Part shown: positions 1-8,341 of the stretch, piece by piece
Position numbering within the stretch: position 1 is the stretch's first letter
Layout: each line of letters begins with the position of its first letter
Source of the DNA: Jiangella endophytica
GTDB lineage: Bacteria > Actinomycetota > Actinomycetes > Jiangellales > Jiangellaceae
Assembly: GCF_003427025.1 (NCBI RefSeq)
Contig: NZ_QVAI01000003.1
Location: forward strand, 124,001-188,000
Direction: 5' to 3'
DNA length: 64,000 nucleotides
Position numbers and translations under genes: made by a program
The notes under the pieces: model-generated
What the model saw: only the letters and a program-made list of their open reading frames with translations
Told to the model about the DNA's origin: nothing
The model's database searches: none

Positions 1-1425
1 GGCGAGGAGGCCGCCGGTCGCGCCGTCGGCACCGCCGGTTCCGCGGTCGTGTTCGCCGGGCTGACGGTCATGATCGCCCTGGCCGGCCTGTTCGTCGTCA
101 ACATCCCGATGCTGACGGAGATGGGCCTGGCCGCGGCGCTCACCGTGGGCGTCGCCGTCGTCATCGCGCTCAGCCTGCTGCCGGCGCTGCTCGGCTTCGC
201 CAAGCACCGGGTGCTGGGCGGACGGATCCCCGGCCTGCGCCGCATCCGCGAGCGGGCCACTGACGACGAGAGCAAGCCGACCCTGGGCCGGCGCTGGGTG
301 AACCTGGTGACACGGCGGCCCGTCGCCGTGCTCACCGTCGCCGTCGTCGGCATGCTGGCGCTCGCCGCGCCGTTGCTCGACCTGCGGCTCGGCCTGCCCG
401 ACGAAGGCAGTTCGCCGCCCGACAGCACGCAGCGCAAGGCCTACGACCTCACCGTCGAGGGCTTCGGCGCCGGCTTCAACGGCCCGCTCACGGTGGTCGT
501 CGACGGCGCCGGCAGCCCCGACCCGCAGGCCGCCGCCGACGCCGTCGCCGCCTCGCTGCAGGGGCTGGAGGGGGTCGCCAACGTCACGCCGCCCATGCCC
601 AACGAGGCCGGCGACACCGCGATCATCAACGTGGTGCCCGAGTTCGGCCCGGGCAGCGCCGAGACCGAGGACCTCGTCGGCGAGATCCGTGACCAGATCG
701 GCGCGGTCGGCGACGACGCCGGGGCGAGCGTGTCCGTCACCGGTAGCACGGCCATCAACATCGACTTCTCCGAGCGCATGACCGAAGCGCTGCTGCCGTA
801 CCTGGTGCTCGTGGTCGGGCTGTCGTTCGTGCTGCTGATGCTGGTGTTCCGGTCGCTGCTGGTGCCGCTGAAGGCCGCGCTGGGCTTCCTGCTCACGATG
901 GGCGCGACGTTCGGTGCCATCGTCGCGGTGTTCCAGTGGGGCTGGTTCAACGGCCTGCTGGGCATCGAGCAGACCGGGCCGATCATCAGCATGCTGCCGA
1001 TCTTCCTGATCGGCGTCGTGTTCGGCCTCGCCATGGACTACCAGGTCTTCCTGGTGACTCGCATGCGCGAAGAGCACGTCCACGGGGCGTCGCCGAAGGA
1101 TTCGGTGGTCATCGGCTTCCAGCACGGCGCCCGGGTCGTCAGTGCCGCCGCACTGATCATGATCAGCGTGTTCGCCGCGTTCATCTTCGGCGGCGAGGAC
1201 GTCATCATGCAGGTCGGCCTCGCGCTGGCCGCGGCGGTCGCGTTCGACGCGTTCGTCGTCCGCATGACGATCGTCCCGGCGGTCATGACGCTGCTGGGCA
1301 GCCGAGCCTGGTTCCTGCCGCGCTGGCTGGACCGCCTGCTGCCGAACGTCGACGTCGAGGGCGAGAAGTTGGCCCGCCAGCTACGGGAGGAGCCGGAGCC
1401 GGAACTGGAGCCGGCGCAGCGTTAG
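1..1425 (+). CDS. MMPL/RND-family membrane transporter, C-terminal part
   Basis: The gene enters from the left edge in frame 1, so its true start is outside the window; 474 residues are visible. The visible part starts inside one membrane bundle, followed by a large extracellular domain (about residues 125-265) and a second bundle of hydrophobic segments (about 265-440). The second bundle carries the segment FGLAMDYQVFLVTRMREE, typical of MMPL proteins, where the Asp-Tyr pair belongs to the proton relay. The family exports lipids or drugs using the proton gradient. The C-terminus is a charged Glu/Pro tail. A strong hairpin follows the stop, and a TetR gene lies downstream, a common pairing for MMPL exporters. 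The substrate cannot be told from sequence. Confidence 0.93.
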   Translation, partial: GEEAAGRAVGTAGSAVVFAGLTVMIALAGLFVVNIPMLTEMGLAAALTVGVAVVIALSLLPALLGFAKHRVLGGRIPGLRRIRERATDDESKPTLGRRWVNLVTRRPVAVLTVAVVGMLALAAPLLDLRLGLPDEGSSPPDSTQRKAYDLTVEGFGAGFNGPLTVVVDGAGSPDPQAAADAVAASLQGLEGVANVTPPMPNEAGDTAIINVVPEFGPGSAETEDLVGEIRDQIGAVGDDAGASVSVTGSTAINIDFSERMTEALLPYLVLVVGLSFVLLMLVFRSLLVPLKAALGFLLTMGATFGAIVAVFQWGWFNGLLGIEQTGPIISMLPIFLIGVVFGLAMDYQVFLVTRMREEHVHGASPKDSVVIGFQHGARVVSAAALIMISVFAAFIFGGEDVIMQVGLALAAAVAFDAFVVRMTIVPAVMTLLGSRAWFLPRWLDRLLPNVDVEGEKLARQLREEPEPELEPAQR

Positions 1426-1442
1426 ACCCCCCGGTGAGAAGA

Positions 1443-1481
1443 GGACGGGCGGCCGGACGGAGAGGTCCCGGCCGCCCGTCC
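1443..1481 (+). terminator. Hairpin terminator after the MMPL gene
   Basis: A perfect 14-bp GC-rich stem (1443-1456 paired with 1468-1481) with an 11-nt loop lies 17 nt after the stop codon. No U-tract follows, which is usual for actinobacterial hairpin terminators. Confidence 0.7.
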
Positions 1482-1513
1482 GTCTGTCCGGCCCGCAGGC
1501 GGGCGGCTCACCG

Positions 1514-1598
1514 GCGTCCGGCAGCCGTCAGGGCGTCCGGCAGCCGTCAGGGCGTCCGGCAGCCGTCCGGGCGTCCGGCAGCCGTCCGGGCGTCCGGC
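1514..1598. repeat. 19-bp tandem repeat, 4.5 copies
   Basis: The unit gcgtccggcagccgtcagg is repeated head to tail at 1514, 1533, 1552 and 1571, with a 9-bp partial copy at 1590. Copies 3 and 4 differ from copies 1 and 2 by one base (cagg to ccgg). It is noncoding and lies between the MMPL terminator and the TetR gene. Confidence 0.85.
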
Positions 1599-1642
1599 GC
1601 GGCCGGGGCCACGTCGCTGCGGACACAGGACTCTTCACGGAT

Positions 1643-1698
1643 CACCAGGAATGCATGCCTGGTGGAGCGGGAGGACGCATGCTGAACGTGATCATTTC
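1643..1698 (-). repeat. Composite palindromic repeat, copy 1 (inverted)
   Basis: The core is caccagg (1643-1649), an 8-nt centre and cctggtg (1658-1664). It is followed by a degenerate gagcgggaggacgc and by acgtgatcatttc (1686-1698). The last motif is the reverse complement of gaaatgatcacgt, which precedes the same palindrome at 48.1 kb, so this copy is inverted relative to that one. Related copies are at 39157-39210 and 48102-48166. Confidence 0.6.
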
Positions 1699-1781
1699 CG
1701 GCCGCCGGGTGGCTGGGGGAGCGCAAGTTTTCTTAGTCAGCAGTTTTGCGGAGTCTGCAATTTTTCGATAAAGTCGTTGAC

Positions 1782-2387
1782 ATGACAGCAGAAGTGGGCC
1801 TGCGCGAGCGCAAGAAGGCGGCCACTCGCGCCGCCCTCGCCGCCGCCGCCAACCGGCTCGCCGTGGAGCAGGGGGTCGAGCACGTCACCGTCGAGGCGAT
1901 CGCCGCTGCCGCCGACGTGTCGCCCCGGACGTTCCACAACTACTTCTCCAGCCGCGAGGAGGCCATCGTGGCCTCCATCATCGACTGGGCCGAGCGACTC
2001 ACCGACGAGATCGAGCGGCGGCCGGCCGACGAGCCGATCTGGGACAGCCTGCTGGCGGTGTTCCAGGGCTCGCTCGACGACAGCCGTGAGGCGCACGCGC
2101 GCATGATGGCACAGATCGAGATGGTGCTGGCGCACCCCACGGTCATCGCGAACCAGCTCGCCGCGCTGGACACCATGCGCCGCCGGTTCGCCGAGGCCAT
2201 CGCGGTCCGCACCGGCACCGACACCGGTCGCGACCTCTACCCGCACCTGATCGCCGGAGCCGCCGGGCTGGCCTTCAAGACGTCGGTCGACCTCTGGGCG
2301 TCCGGCCCGCCCGAGCGCTCCCTGCACGAGCTGATCGCCGACGGGTTCGCGCAGATCAGGGCCGGCCTGCCGCAGCCGGGCCGGTGA
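1782..2387 (+). CDS. TetR/AcrR-family transcriptional regulator
   Basis: A 201-residue DNA-binding repressor candidate. The N-terminal helix-turn-helix (about residues 10-55) contains VTVEAIAAAADVSPRTFHNYFSS, a classic TetR recognition helix followed by the Phe-x-x-Tyr-Phe element; the rest is a helical ligand-binding domain. The ATG at 1782 is chosen because the family pattern (short tail, then RERKKAATRAAL) starts here; a TTG 36 bases upstream is in frame but unlikely. The AT-rich upstream stretch (about 1728-1780) contains TTGC-N7-GCAA (1746-1760), a possible operator. It probably controls the neighbouring MMPL exporter or itself; the repeat-filled gap between the two genes makes a shared transcript unlikely. 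Confidence 0.9.
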   Translation: MTAEVGLRERKKAATRAALAAAANRLAVEQGVEHVTVEAIAAAADVSPRTFHNYFSSREEAIVASIIDWAERLTDEIERRPADEPIWDSLLAVFQGSLDDSREAHARMMAQIEMVLAHPTVIANQLAALDTMRRRFAEAIAVRTGTDTGRDLYPHLIAGAAGLAFKTSVDLWASGPPERSLHELIADGFAQIRAGLPQPGR

Positions 2388-2390
2388 CGG

Positions 2391-3374
2391 TCAGCGCACC
2401 GTCACCTGAGCCGCGTAGTGACAGGCCACCTGGGTGACCGTCCCGCCGGTCAGCACGCCTGGATCGGAGCCGCGGCACGCGCCGTCGACCCCGGCAGCGG
2501 CCGCCGCACCGGAGGCCAGCACCGGGCAGCGTAGGTGGAACCGGCAGCCGGACGGGATGCGCGTCGGATCCGGCGGCTCGCCCTGCAGGACGACGGGGGA
2601 GCCGGGCGCGTCCGGCAGCACCGACAGCAGCGCCTGGGTGTACGGGTGCTCCGGCGCGGTGAGGATCTTCTCCACCGGCCCGGTCTCGACGATCCGGCCG
2701 AGGTACATGACGGCGACCCGGTCGGCGATGTTCCACGCCAGCCCGAGGTCGTGCGTCACCACGAGCGCCGCCAGCCCCAGCTCGTCGCGCAGCCGTAGCA
2801 GCAGCGCCAGGATCTCGCCGCGCACCGACGCGTCCAGCGACGCGACCGGCTCGTCGGCGACGATCACGTTCGGCTCCAGCACCAGCGCGCCGGCGATGAC
2901 GACCCGCTGCCGCTGCCCGCCGGACAGCTCGTGCGGGAAGCGCAGGAAGAACCGCTCCGGCGGCCGCAGCCCGGCCCGCGACAGCGCGTCGGCGACCCGC
3001 TCCCGCTCGTTCGGGACGTCGCCGTGGATGCGCAGTCCCTCGGCGACGGCGTCGTAGACGGTGTGCCGCGGGTTGAGCGAGCCGCTCGGGTCCTGCAGGA
3101 CGAGCTGGACGTCGCGGCGGAACCGCTTGAGCGCCCGCGACGAGTACTCCAGGGGAGTGCCGCGGTGCAGTACACGGCCCGACGTCGGCCGCTCCAGCCC
3201 GAGCAGCGTCCGGGCCAGCGTCGTCTTGCCGCAGCCGGACTCACCGACCAGCGCGACGATCTCGCCCGGCGCGATGTCGAGGTTGACGCCGTCGACGGCG
3301 CGAGCGCGGCCGCCGCCGCGGCGGGCCTCGAACTCGACGCGGACATCCTCAGCGGACAGGATCGCTTCGCTCAC
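2391..3374 (-). CDS. Peptide-type ABC importer ATPase (OppF/DppF family)
   Basis: A 327-residue cytoplasmic ATPase that powers uptake together with the four genes upstream on the same strand. Walker A GESGCGKTT is at residues 44-52, the Q-loop region LQDPSGSLNP near 94-102, signature LSGGQ at 150-154 and Walker B IVADE at 171-175. The C-terminal oligo_HPY region, with the proline-rich turn before CRFHLRCP and further Cys residues, is typical of the oligopeptide/dipeptide subfamily. The start overlaps the stop of the preceding ATPase gene by 4 nt (ATGA), so the two are probably translationally coupled. It is the last gene of the operon and ends 3 nt from the convergent TetR gene. Confidence 0.95.
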   Translation of the reverse strand: MSEAILSAEDVRVEFEARRGGGRARAVDGVNLDIAPGEIVALVGESGCGKTTLARTLLGLERPTSGRVLHRGTPLEYSSRALKRFRRDVQLVLQDPSGSLNPRHTVYDAVAEGLRIHGDVPNERERVADALSRAGLRPPERFFLRFPHELSGGQRQRVVIAGALVLEPNVIVADEPVASLDASVRGEILALLLRLRDELGLAALVVTHDLGLAWNIADRVAVMYLGRIVETGPVEKILTAPEHPYTQALLSVLPDAPGSPVVLQGEPPDPTRIPSGCRFHLRCPVLASGAAAAAGVDGACRGSDPGVLTGGTVTQVACHYAAQVTVR

Positions 3375-4369
3375 GCGGACTCCTTCGCCACCAGGGACAG
3401 CCCTTCGTCGGGCAGGACGCGGACGCAGGCAGCCTGCCGGTCCTCACCGGCGACCGGCCACAGCGACGGGTCGACGGCGGCGCAGTGGTCCAGCCGCACG
3501 GCGCAGCGCGGGTGGAACGCGCAGCCGGACGGAAGGTCGGCCGGGTCGGGTGGATCGCCGGCCAGTCCTTGCGGCCGCCGCCGCGACGCCGGGTCGCCGA
3601 TGCGCGGGAACGCCGCCGCCAGCGCCGCGCCGTACGGGTGCCGGGCCGCGCCGAACACCGCCGCGGCCGGGCCCTCCTCGACGATCCGCCCGGCGTACAT
3701 GACGGCCAGCCGGTCACAGGTGTCGGCGAGGACGGACAGGTCGTGGCTGATCATCAGCAGGCTGATGCCCTGCTCGGCGACCAGCGACTCGATCAGCGTC
3801 AGGATCTGCGCCTGGATCATCACGTCCAGCGCCGTCGTCGGCTCGTCGGCGACGATCAGTTGCGGGTCGCAGGCCAGCGCCATCGCGATCATCACACGCT
3901 GGCGCTGCCCACCGGACAGCTCGTGCGGGTACGCGTCGGCGCGCCGGGCAGGCAGGCCGACGTGCTCGAGCAGCTCGCCGGTCTTCCGCCGGATCTCGGC
4001 CTCGGTCGCCTTCGAGTGCAGCCGGATGGGCTCGGCGATCTGCGCGCCGATGCGCTGGACGGCGTTCAGCGAGTGCATGGCGCCCTGGAAGACGATCGAC
4101 GCGCCGGCCCAGCGGACCGCCCGCAGCCGTCCCCACGACATCGTCAGGATGTCCTCACCGTCGAACCGGATCTCACCGGTGTACCCGGCCGTCTTCGGCA
4201 GCAGCCGCAGCAGCGCCAGCGCCATCGTCGACTTGCCGCAGCCGGACTCGCCGGCCAGCCCCAGCTTCTGGCCGGCCTCCAGGGCGAAGGACACGCCGCG
4301 GACGGCCGGCACCTCGCCGCCGGCGGTCCGGTAGGTGACGGTCAGGTCGGAGACCTCGAGCAGGCCCAT
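3371..4369 (-). CDS. Peptide-type ABC importer ATPase (OppD/DppD family)
   Basis: A 332-residue ATPase, partner of the OppF-like protein encoded next. Walker [10 protein letters not shown] is at residues 40-48, signature LSGGQ at 151-155, Walker B LIVADE at 171-176, and the Cys-containing oligo_HPY C-terminus follows. The ATG at 4369 is chosen because it overlaps the permease stop by one base (TGATG). The same reading frame stays open far upstream, but there it only shadows the permease. Substrate specificity lies in the binding protein and cannot be read from this subunit. Confidence 0.95.
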   Translation of the reverse strand: MGLLEVSDLTVTYRTAGGEVPAVRGVSFALEAGQKLGLAGESGCGKSTMALALLRLLPKTAGYTGEIRFDGEDILTMSWGRLRAVRWAGASIVFQGAMHSLNAVQRIGAQIAEPIRLHSKATEAEIRRKTGELLEHVGLPARRADAYPHELSGGQRQRVMIAMALACDPQLIVADEPTTALDVMIQAQILTLIESLVAEQGISLLMISHDLSVLADTCDRLAVMYAGRIVEEGPAAAVFGAARHPYGAALAAAFPRIGDPASRRRPQGLAGDPPDPADLPSGCAFHPRCAVRLDHCAAVDPSLWPVAGEDRQAACVRVLPDEGLSLVAKESA

Positions 4370-5253
4370 CAGCGGCGCTCCCTCAGCTTCGGGTTCAGGA
4401 CGCCCTCGATGGCTCGGCCGACCAGCGTGAACGCGAGCACGACCAGCACGATCGCGATGCCCGGCGGCAGGATGTACCACCACATGCGGGAGCTGACGGC
4501 GCCCACGTCGCGGGCCGCCTGGATCGTCGCGCCCCAGGAGGCGGTCGTCGGGTCGCCCAGGCCCAGGAACGCGAACGTCGACTCCGTCAGGATCGCCGTT
4601 CCCACCATCAGCGTCGTCTGCGCCAGCACGATCGGCATGACGTTCGGCAGCACGTGGTTGCTCATGACGTGCAGGTGCCCGCCGCCCAGCGCCTTGGCCC
4701 GTTCGATGTACGGACGCGCTTCGACGGCGAGCGTCTGAGCACGTACGAGACGGGCCGTCGTCGGCCAGGTCGTCACGCCGATCGCGATGATGATCGTCGT
4801 CAGACTGCGGCCCATGACGGCGGCCAGCGCCACGCCCAGCACCAGCGACGGCATGACGAGGAACCAGTCGGTCACGCGCATCAGCAGGCTGGATCCCCAG
4901 CCGCCGAAGTGCCCGGCCAGGATCCCGAACAGCGTGCCGGCCGTGATCGAGATGAACGTCGCCCAGAACCCGACCGTCAGCGAGACCCGCGACCCCCAGA
5001 TGATCAGGTCGATCATCGAGCGGCCGGACCGGTCGGTGCCCAGCGGGAAGTCCGCGCTCGGCCCTTCCAGCGGCGAACCCGGCGGACGGGTGACGCTGAG
5101 CGCGTTGTCGGGCGTGAGAACCGGCGCCAGGAGCGCCGTCAGCACGAACAAGGCCAGCACGACCAGCCCGAACACGCCGGCCTTGTTCTGCCGGAACTGC
5201 GACCAGAAGCGCGCGACCGTCCGCCGTCGCCGCGCCCACGCCAGGCCGTTCAC
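4369..5253 (-). CDS. Peptide-type ABC importer permease (OppC/DppC family)
   Basis: A 294-residue inner-membrane permease. It has the OppC N-terminal region (a single membrane segment near residues 27-47 and the LGTDRSGRS motif near 75-83), then a BPD_transp_1 domain with five or six membrane segments. The EAA loop, which docks on the ATPases, is visible as RAKALGGGHLHVMSNHVLPN. The GTG start is set by a GTGA overlap with the stop of the other permease gene. It pairs with the OppB-like subunit to form the translocation pore. Confidence 0.94.
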   Translation of the reverse strand: MNGLAWARRRRTVARFWSQFRQNKAGVFGLVVLALFVLTALLAPVLTPDNALSVTRPPGSPLEGPSADFPLGTDRSGRSMIDLIIWGSRVSLTVGFWATFISITAGTLFGILAGHFGGWGSSLLMRVTDWFLVMPSLVLGVALAAVMGRSLTTIIIAIGVTTWPTTARLVRAQTLAVEARPYIERAKALGGGHLHVMSNHVLPNVMPIVLAQTTLMVGTAILTESTFAFLGLGDPTTASWGATIQAARDVGAVSSRMWWYILPPGIAIVLVVLAFTLVGRAIEGVLNPKLRERR

Positions 5254-6284
5254 GGCCGCACCCGTGGGTCGAGGATGGGGTAGAGCAGGTCGGCCAGCAG
5301 GTTCATGAGGATCACCGCCGCGGAGAACAGGATGAACAGGCCCTGCACCAGCGGCAGGTCCGGCACGCTCAGGCCGGAGTAGAACAGCTGGCCCAGGCCC
5401 GGCCAGCTGAAGATCGTCTCGACCAGCACGGCGCCGAACACGACGAAGCCGAGGTTGACGAAGATCAGCGTGACCGTCGGCAGCAATGCGTTCGGGACGG
5501 CGTGGCGACGGCGCACGATGAGGTCGCGCAGGCCCTTCGCCCGCGCCGTCACGATGTAGTCGCTGCCCATCTCGTCCAGCAGTGACGACCGCATGATCAT
5601 CAGGTATTGCGCGTACACGACGGCGACCAGCGTGACCAGCGGCAGCACCATGTGGTGGGCGATGTCGGGGATGCGCTCCCAGCCCTCGACGCCGGTGCTC
5701 TCCATGCCGCTGGTCGGGAACCAGCCGGCTCCGGAGGCGAAGACCACGATGAGGATCAGGCCCAGCCAGAAGCTCGGCACCGACCACAGCGTCAGCGCGA
5801 TGCCGGTGTTGACGCGGTCGCTGAGACTGCCGTGGTTCCAGGCGCCGCGGACGCCGAGCCACAGCCCGAGCGCCGCCGAGATCACCACGCTGGTGCCGAC
5901 CAGCAGCACCGTCGGCCAGAACCGGTCGGCGATGAGGTCGGTGACCGGCCGGTTGAACTGGAACGAGTCGCCGAAGTCCAGCCGCAGCACGCCCGTCAGG
6001 TAGGACCAGAACTGCTCGGCCACCGACTTGTCCAGGCCGAAGTCGCGGCGCAGCTGCTCCTGCTGCTCGATGCTGACCGGGCGGCCGTGCGTCATCGTCC
6101 GCACCGGGTCGCCCGGGATGATGCGGAACAGGAAGAAGCTGGTCAGGATGACGGCGAAGAGCGAGACGAGCGAGCCACCGAGCTTCTCGCCGTAGTACCT
6201 GAGTTTGCGCCGGACACCGGACCGGTCCCGCACGCTCTGCGCGAGCTGCGGGACCGGTGCGGTCGGCAGTGCCGAATCAGCCAA
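5250..6284 (-). CDS. Peptide-type ABC importer permease (OppB/DppB family)
   Basis: A 344-residue permease with a roughly 30-residue hydrophilic N-terminal extension. A first membrane helix containing SFFLFRIIPGDP follows; RIIPGDP is a hallmark of OppB proteins. After a periplasmic-facing stretch come five further membrane segments. The EAA loop is ARAKGLRDLIVRRRHAVPNA. It lies 50 nt after the binding-protein gene and overlaps the next permease gene by 4 nt, so it is the second gene of the operon. Confidence 0.94.
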   Translation of the reverse strand: MADSALPTAPVPQLAQSVRDRSGVRRKLRYYGEKLGGSLVSLFAVILTSFFLFRIIPGDPVRTMTHGRPVSIEQQEQLRRDFGLDKSVAEQFWSYLTGVLRLDFGDSFQFNRPVTDLIADRFWPTVLLVGTSVVISAALGLWLGVRGAWNHGSLSDRVNTGIALTLWSVPSFWLGLILIVVFASGAGWFPTSGMESTGVEGWERIPDIAHHMVLPLVTLVAVVYAQYLMIMRSSLLDEMGSDYIVTARAKGLRDLIVRRRHAVPNALLPTVTLIFVNLGFVVFGAVLVETIFSWPGLGQLFYSGLSVPDLPLVQGLFILFSAAVILMNLLADLLYPILDPRVRP

Positions 6285-6334
6285 TTCTGTCCTCTCAACG
6301 CCTGCCCTCGCCGGGCCGGCTTCGGCGAGGCGGT

Positions 6335-8257
6335 CTACTCGCGCTCGTCGGCGGCCGAGCCGCGACGCCGGAGCAGCAGGACGATCAGGCCGAGGACCAC
6401 CACGGCCGCGGCGACGATGCCGACGATCAGCCCGGTGTTCGAGCCGCCGTCCTCGCTGCTGTCGCCGCCGGAGCCCGAGCCGCCCGCGGCGTCGTCATCT
6501 TCACCGACGGGGACCGCGGACCACCAGCTCCAGTAGCCGTCCTGGCCGTAGTAGTTGCCGCCCGGGTCCGGCTGCGGGGTCATCGAGGCGATGACGTCGC
6601 TGCGGTAGGCCTCGAGCTGGTCGGCGTAGCCCCACACCACGAAGATGTTGTCGTCGTAGAGCGTCTGCTGCATCTCCTTGACGATCTCCGCGCGGGCATT
6701 GACGTCCAGCTCGGACAGCTGCTCGGCGTAGAGCTGGTCGTAGGCGTCGTTGCAGTAGTACGCGTCGGACAGGTAGGGCCCGCCGAGCTCCGTCGGGAGC
6801 CCGGAGCACAGGTTGATCGACAGGACGTAGTTCGGGTCCGGGTTGACGTTCCAGCCGGTCGTCAGGATGTCGTAGGTGCCCTCGTCGAGCAGCGAGCCGA
6901 CCTCGGACACCGGTTCGACCAGCAGCTCCATGCCGGCCTCGCGGGCCCACTCGGCCATCATCTCGGCGGCCTGGACGTACTGCGGGTTGTCGCCGTGCAC
7001 GTTGAACCGGAACGACAGCGGCCGCCCGTCCGGGCCGACCCGGATGCCGTCGCCACCCGGTGCGTAGCCGGCCTCGTCGAGCAGCTGGTTCGCGGCGTCG
7101 ATGTCGAAGGCCGTCGCCTCGTCGCCCTCCGGCTCCCAGTGGTAGGTGTCGTAGCGGGACGGGATGTAGCCGCCGTTCGCCTCGCCCAGGCCGCCGTACG
7201 CGACCTCGTAGATGGCGTCGCGGTCGATGGTGTGCACGAGCGCCTCGCGGACGGCGGGGTCCTGCAGTGCCGGGTGGCCGTCGCCGAACGGGGTGCCGTC
7301 CTGGAGCCGCGCGCCCGGGTTCAGCGTGATGGCCTGGAACCGCTTGCCCTGCGCGGCGTTGACGGCGATGTTCTCCTCGCTCTGCAGCGTCTCGTACTGC
7401 GCCGGCGTCAGGTTGAACACGAAGTCGACCTCGCCGCTGCGCAACGCCTCGACCTGCGCGTCGGGGTCGTCGATGTAGCGCAGGATCAACTGGTCGAACT
7501 TCGGCTCGCCGCGCCAGTAGTCCGGGTTCGCCTCGAGCGTGATCGACACGTTCGGCTCGTACTCGGTGAGGATGAACGGCCCGCTGCCGACGATCGGGAA
7601 CTCGGTGTCGTTGTTGAACGCGCCGAAGTCGTCGACCTGCGACCAGATGTGCTCCGGGAGGATCGGCACGTCCAGCGCGAGCATGGTGACCTGCGGCTCG
7701 TTGAGCACGATCTCGACGGTCTGCTCGTCGGTCGCGGTGACGGACGCGAAGTTCTCGACGAAGTTGCCGTTCGCCTCGGCGGCGGCCGGGTCCGTCATCA
7801 TCGTGTTGAACGTCCACGCGACGTCCTCGGCGGTGACCGGCTCGCCGTCGGTCCAGGTCGCGTCCTCACGGATGTAGTAGGTCCAGGTGAGGCCGTCCTC
7901 GGAGGTGTCCCAGTCCTCGGCGAGCGCCGGGACCGTCTCGCCGGTCTCCGGGTCATAGTTGGTGAGGAAGTCGTACATCCAGCGGCCGATGTTCGTAGTG
8001 AGCAGCCGCACCGCGATGAACGGGCTCAGCGAGTCGACCTCCTGCGCCACGGCGATCGTCAACGACGTCGGCTCGGCGTCGTCGGTCGCGGCGTTCGCAG
8101 GCAGCCCGGCGGCGGCCAGCCCCGACACGCCCAGCGCGGCCGCTGCCACGCCGGCGGTGAACCGGCTGACTCTCCCGCGGCGTGGGCGGTGGGCACCGGG
8201 TGCCCGGTCGCGGTGGTGCGTCCGGTGCGCTCGGGCGCGGGGAACGGATGTCGCCAT
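6335..8257 (-). CDS. Extracellular solute-binding protein (family 5), C-terminally membrane-anchored
   Basis: A 640-residue substrate-binding protein, first gene of the importer operon. It has a long basic N-terminus, a signal peptide ending near PANAATD (about residue 56), then the SBP_bac_5 fold with recognisable stretches such as LAEDWDTSEDGLTWTYYIRED and TWTDGEPVTAEDVAWTF. The usual lipobox Cys is absent. Instead the C-terminus has a Gly/Ser/Asp linker, one hydrophobic helix (about 606-628) and an RRR stop-transfer cluster, so the protein is probably tethered by a C-terminal transmembrane helix. The ligand is unknown; family members bind peptides, sugars or metal chelates. Confidence 0.93.
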   Translation of the reverse strand: MATSVPRARAHRTHHRDRAPGAHRPRRGRVSRFTAGVAAAALGVSGLAAAGLPANAATDDAEPTSLTIAVAQEVDSLSPFIAVRLLTTNIGRWMYDFLTNYDPETGETVPALAEDWDTSEDGLTWTYYIREDATWTDGEPVTAEDVAWTFNTMMTDPAAAEANGNFVENFASVTATDEQTVEIVLNEPQVTMLALDVPILPEHIWSQVDDFGAFNNDTEFPIVGSGPFILTEYEPNVSITLEANPDYWRGEPKFDQLILRYIDDPDAQVEALRSGEVDFVFNLTPAQYETLQSEENIAVNAAQGKRFQAITLNPGARLQDGTPFGDGHPALQDPAVREALVHTIDRDAIYEVAYGGLGEANGGYIPSRYDTYHWEPEGDEATAFDIDAANQLLDEAGYAPGGDGIRVGPDGRPLSFRFNVHGDNPQYVQAAEMMAEWAREAGMELLVEPVSEVGSLLDEGTYDILTTGWNVNPDPNYVLSINLCSGLPTELGGPYLSDAYYCNDAYDQLYAEQLSELDVNARAEIVKEMQQTLYDDNIFVVWGYADQLEAYRSDVIASMTPQPDPGGNYYGQDGYWSWWSAVPVGEDDDAAGGSGSGGDSSEDGGSNTGLIVGIVAAAVVVLGLIVLLLRRRGSAADERE

Positions 8258-8292
8258 GGGGTACCTCGCATTCGAGACGCAGAGTCGCGCCA

Positions 8293-8341
8293 GTAGACCT
8301 ATTGGCCGGTTGGTCTACCACCGGGTCAGACTAGCCGTCAA
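8293..8341 (-). promoter_or_regulatory. Promoter with overlapping operator for the importer operon
   Basis: On the minus strand a TTGACG box (8341-8336) and a TAGACC box (8317-8312) are 18 nt apart. The second box lies inside an exact inverted repeat, GTAGACC (8293-8299), 12 nt, GGTCTAC (8312-8318). The repeat is 36-61 nt upstream of the binding-protein start. A repressor bound there would cover the -10 region. The cognate regulator is unknown; the TetR protein at the far end of the operon is one candidate. Confidence 0.45.

Noticed and set aside
3371..5239. A 622-codon open frame that looks like one very large ATPase protein
   Set aside because: Only the part from 4369 down encodes the OppD-like ATPase; upstream it shadows the permease gene in another frame. 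The TGATG junction fixes the real start.
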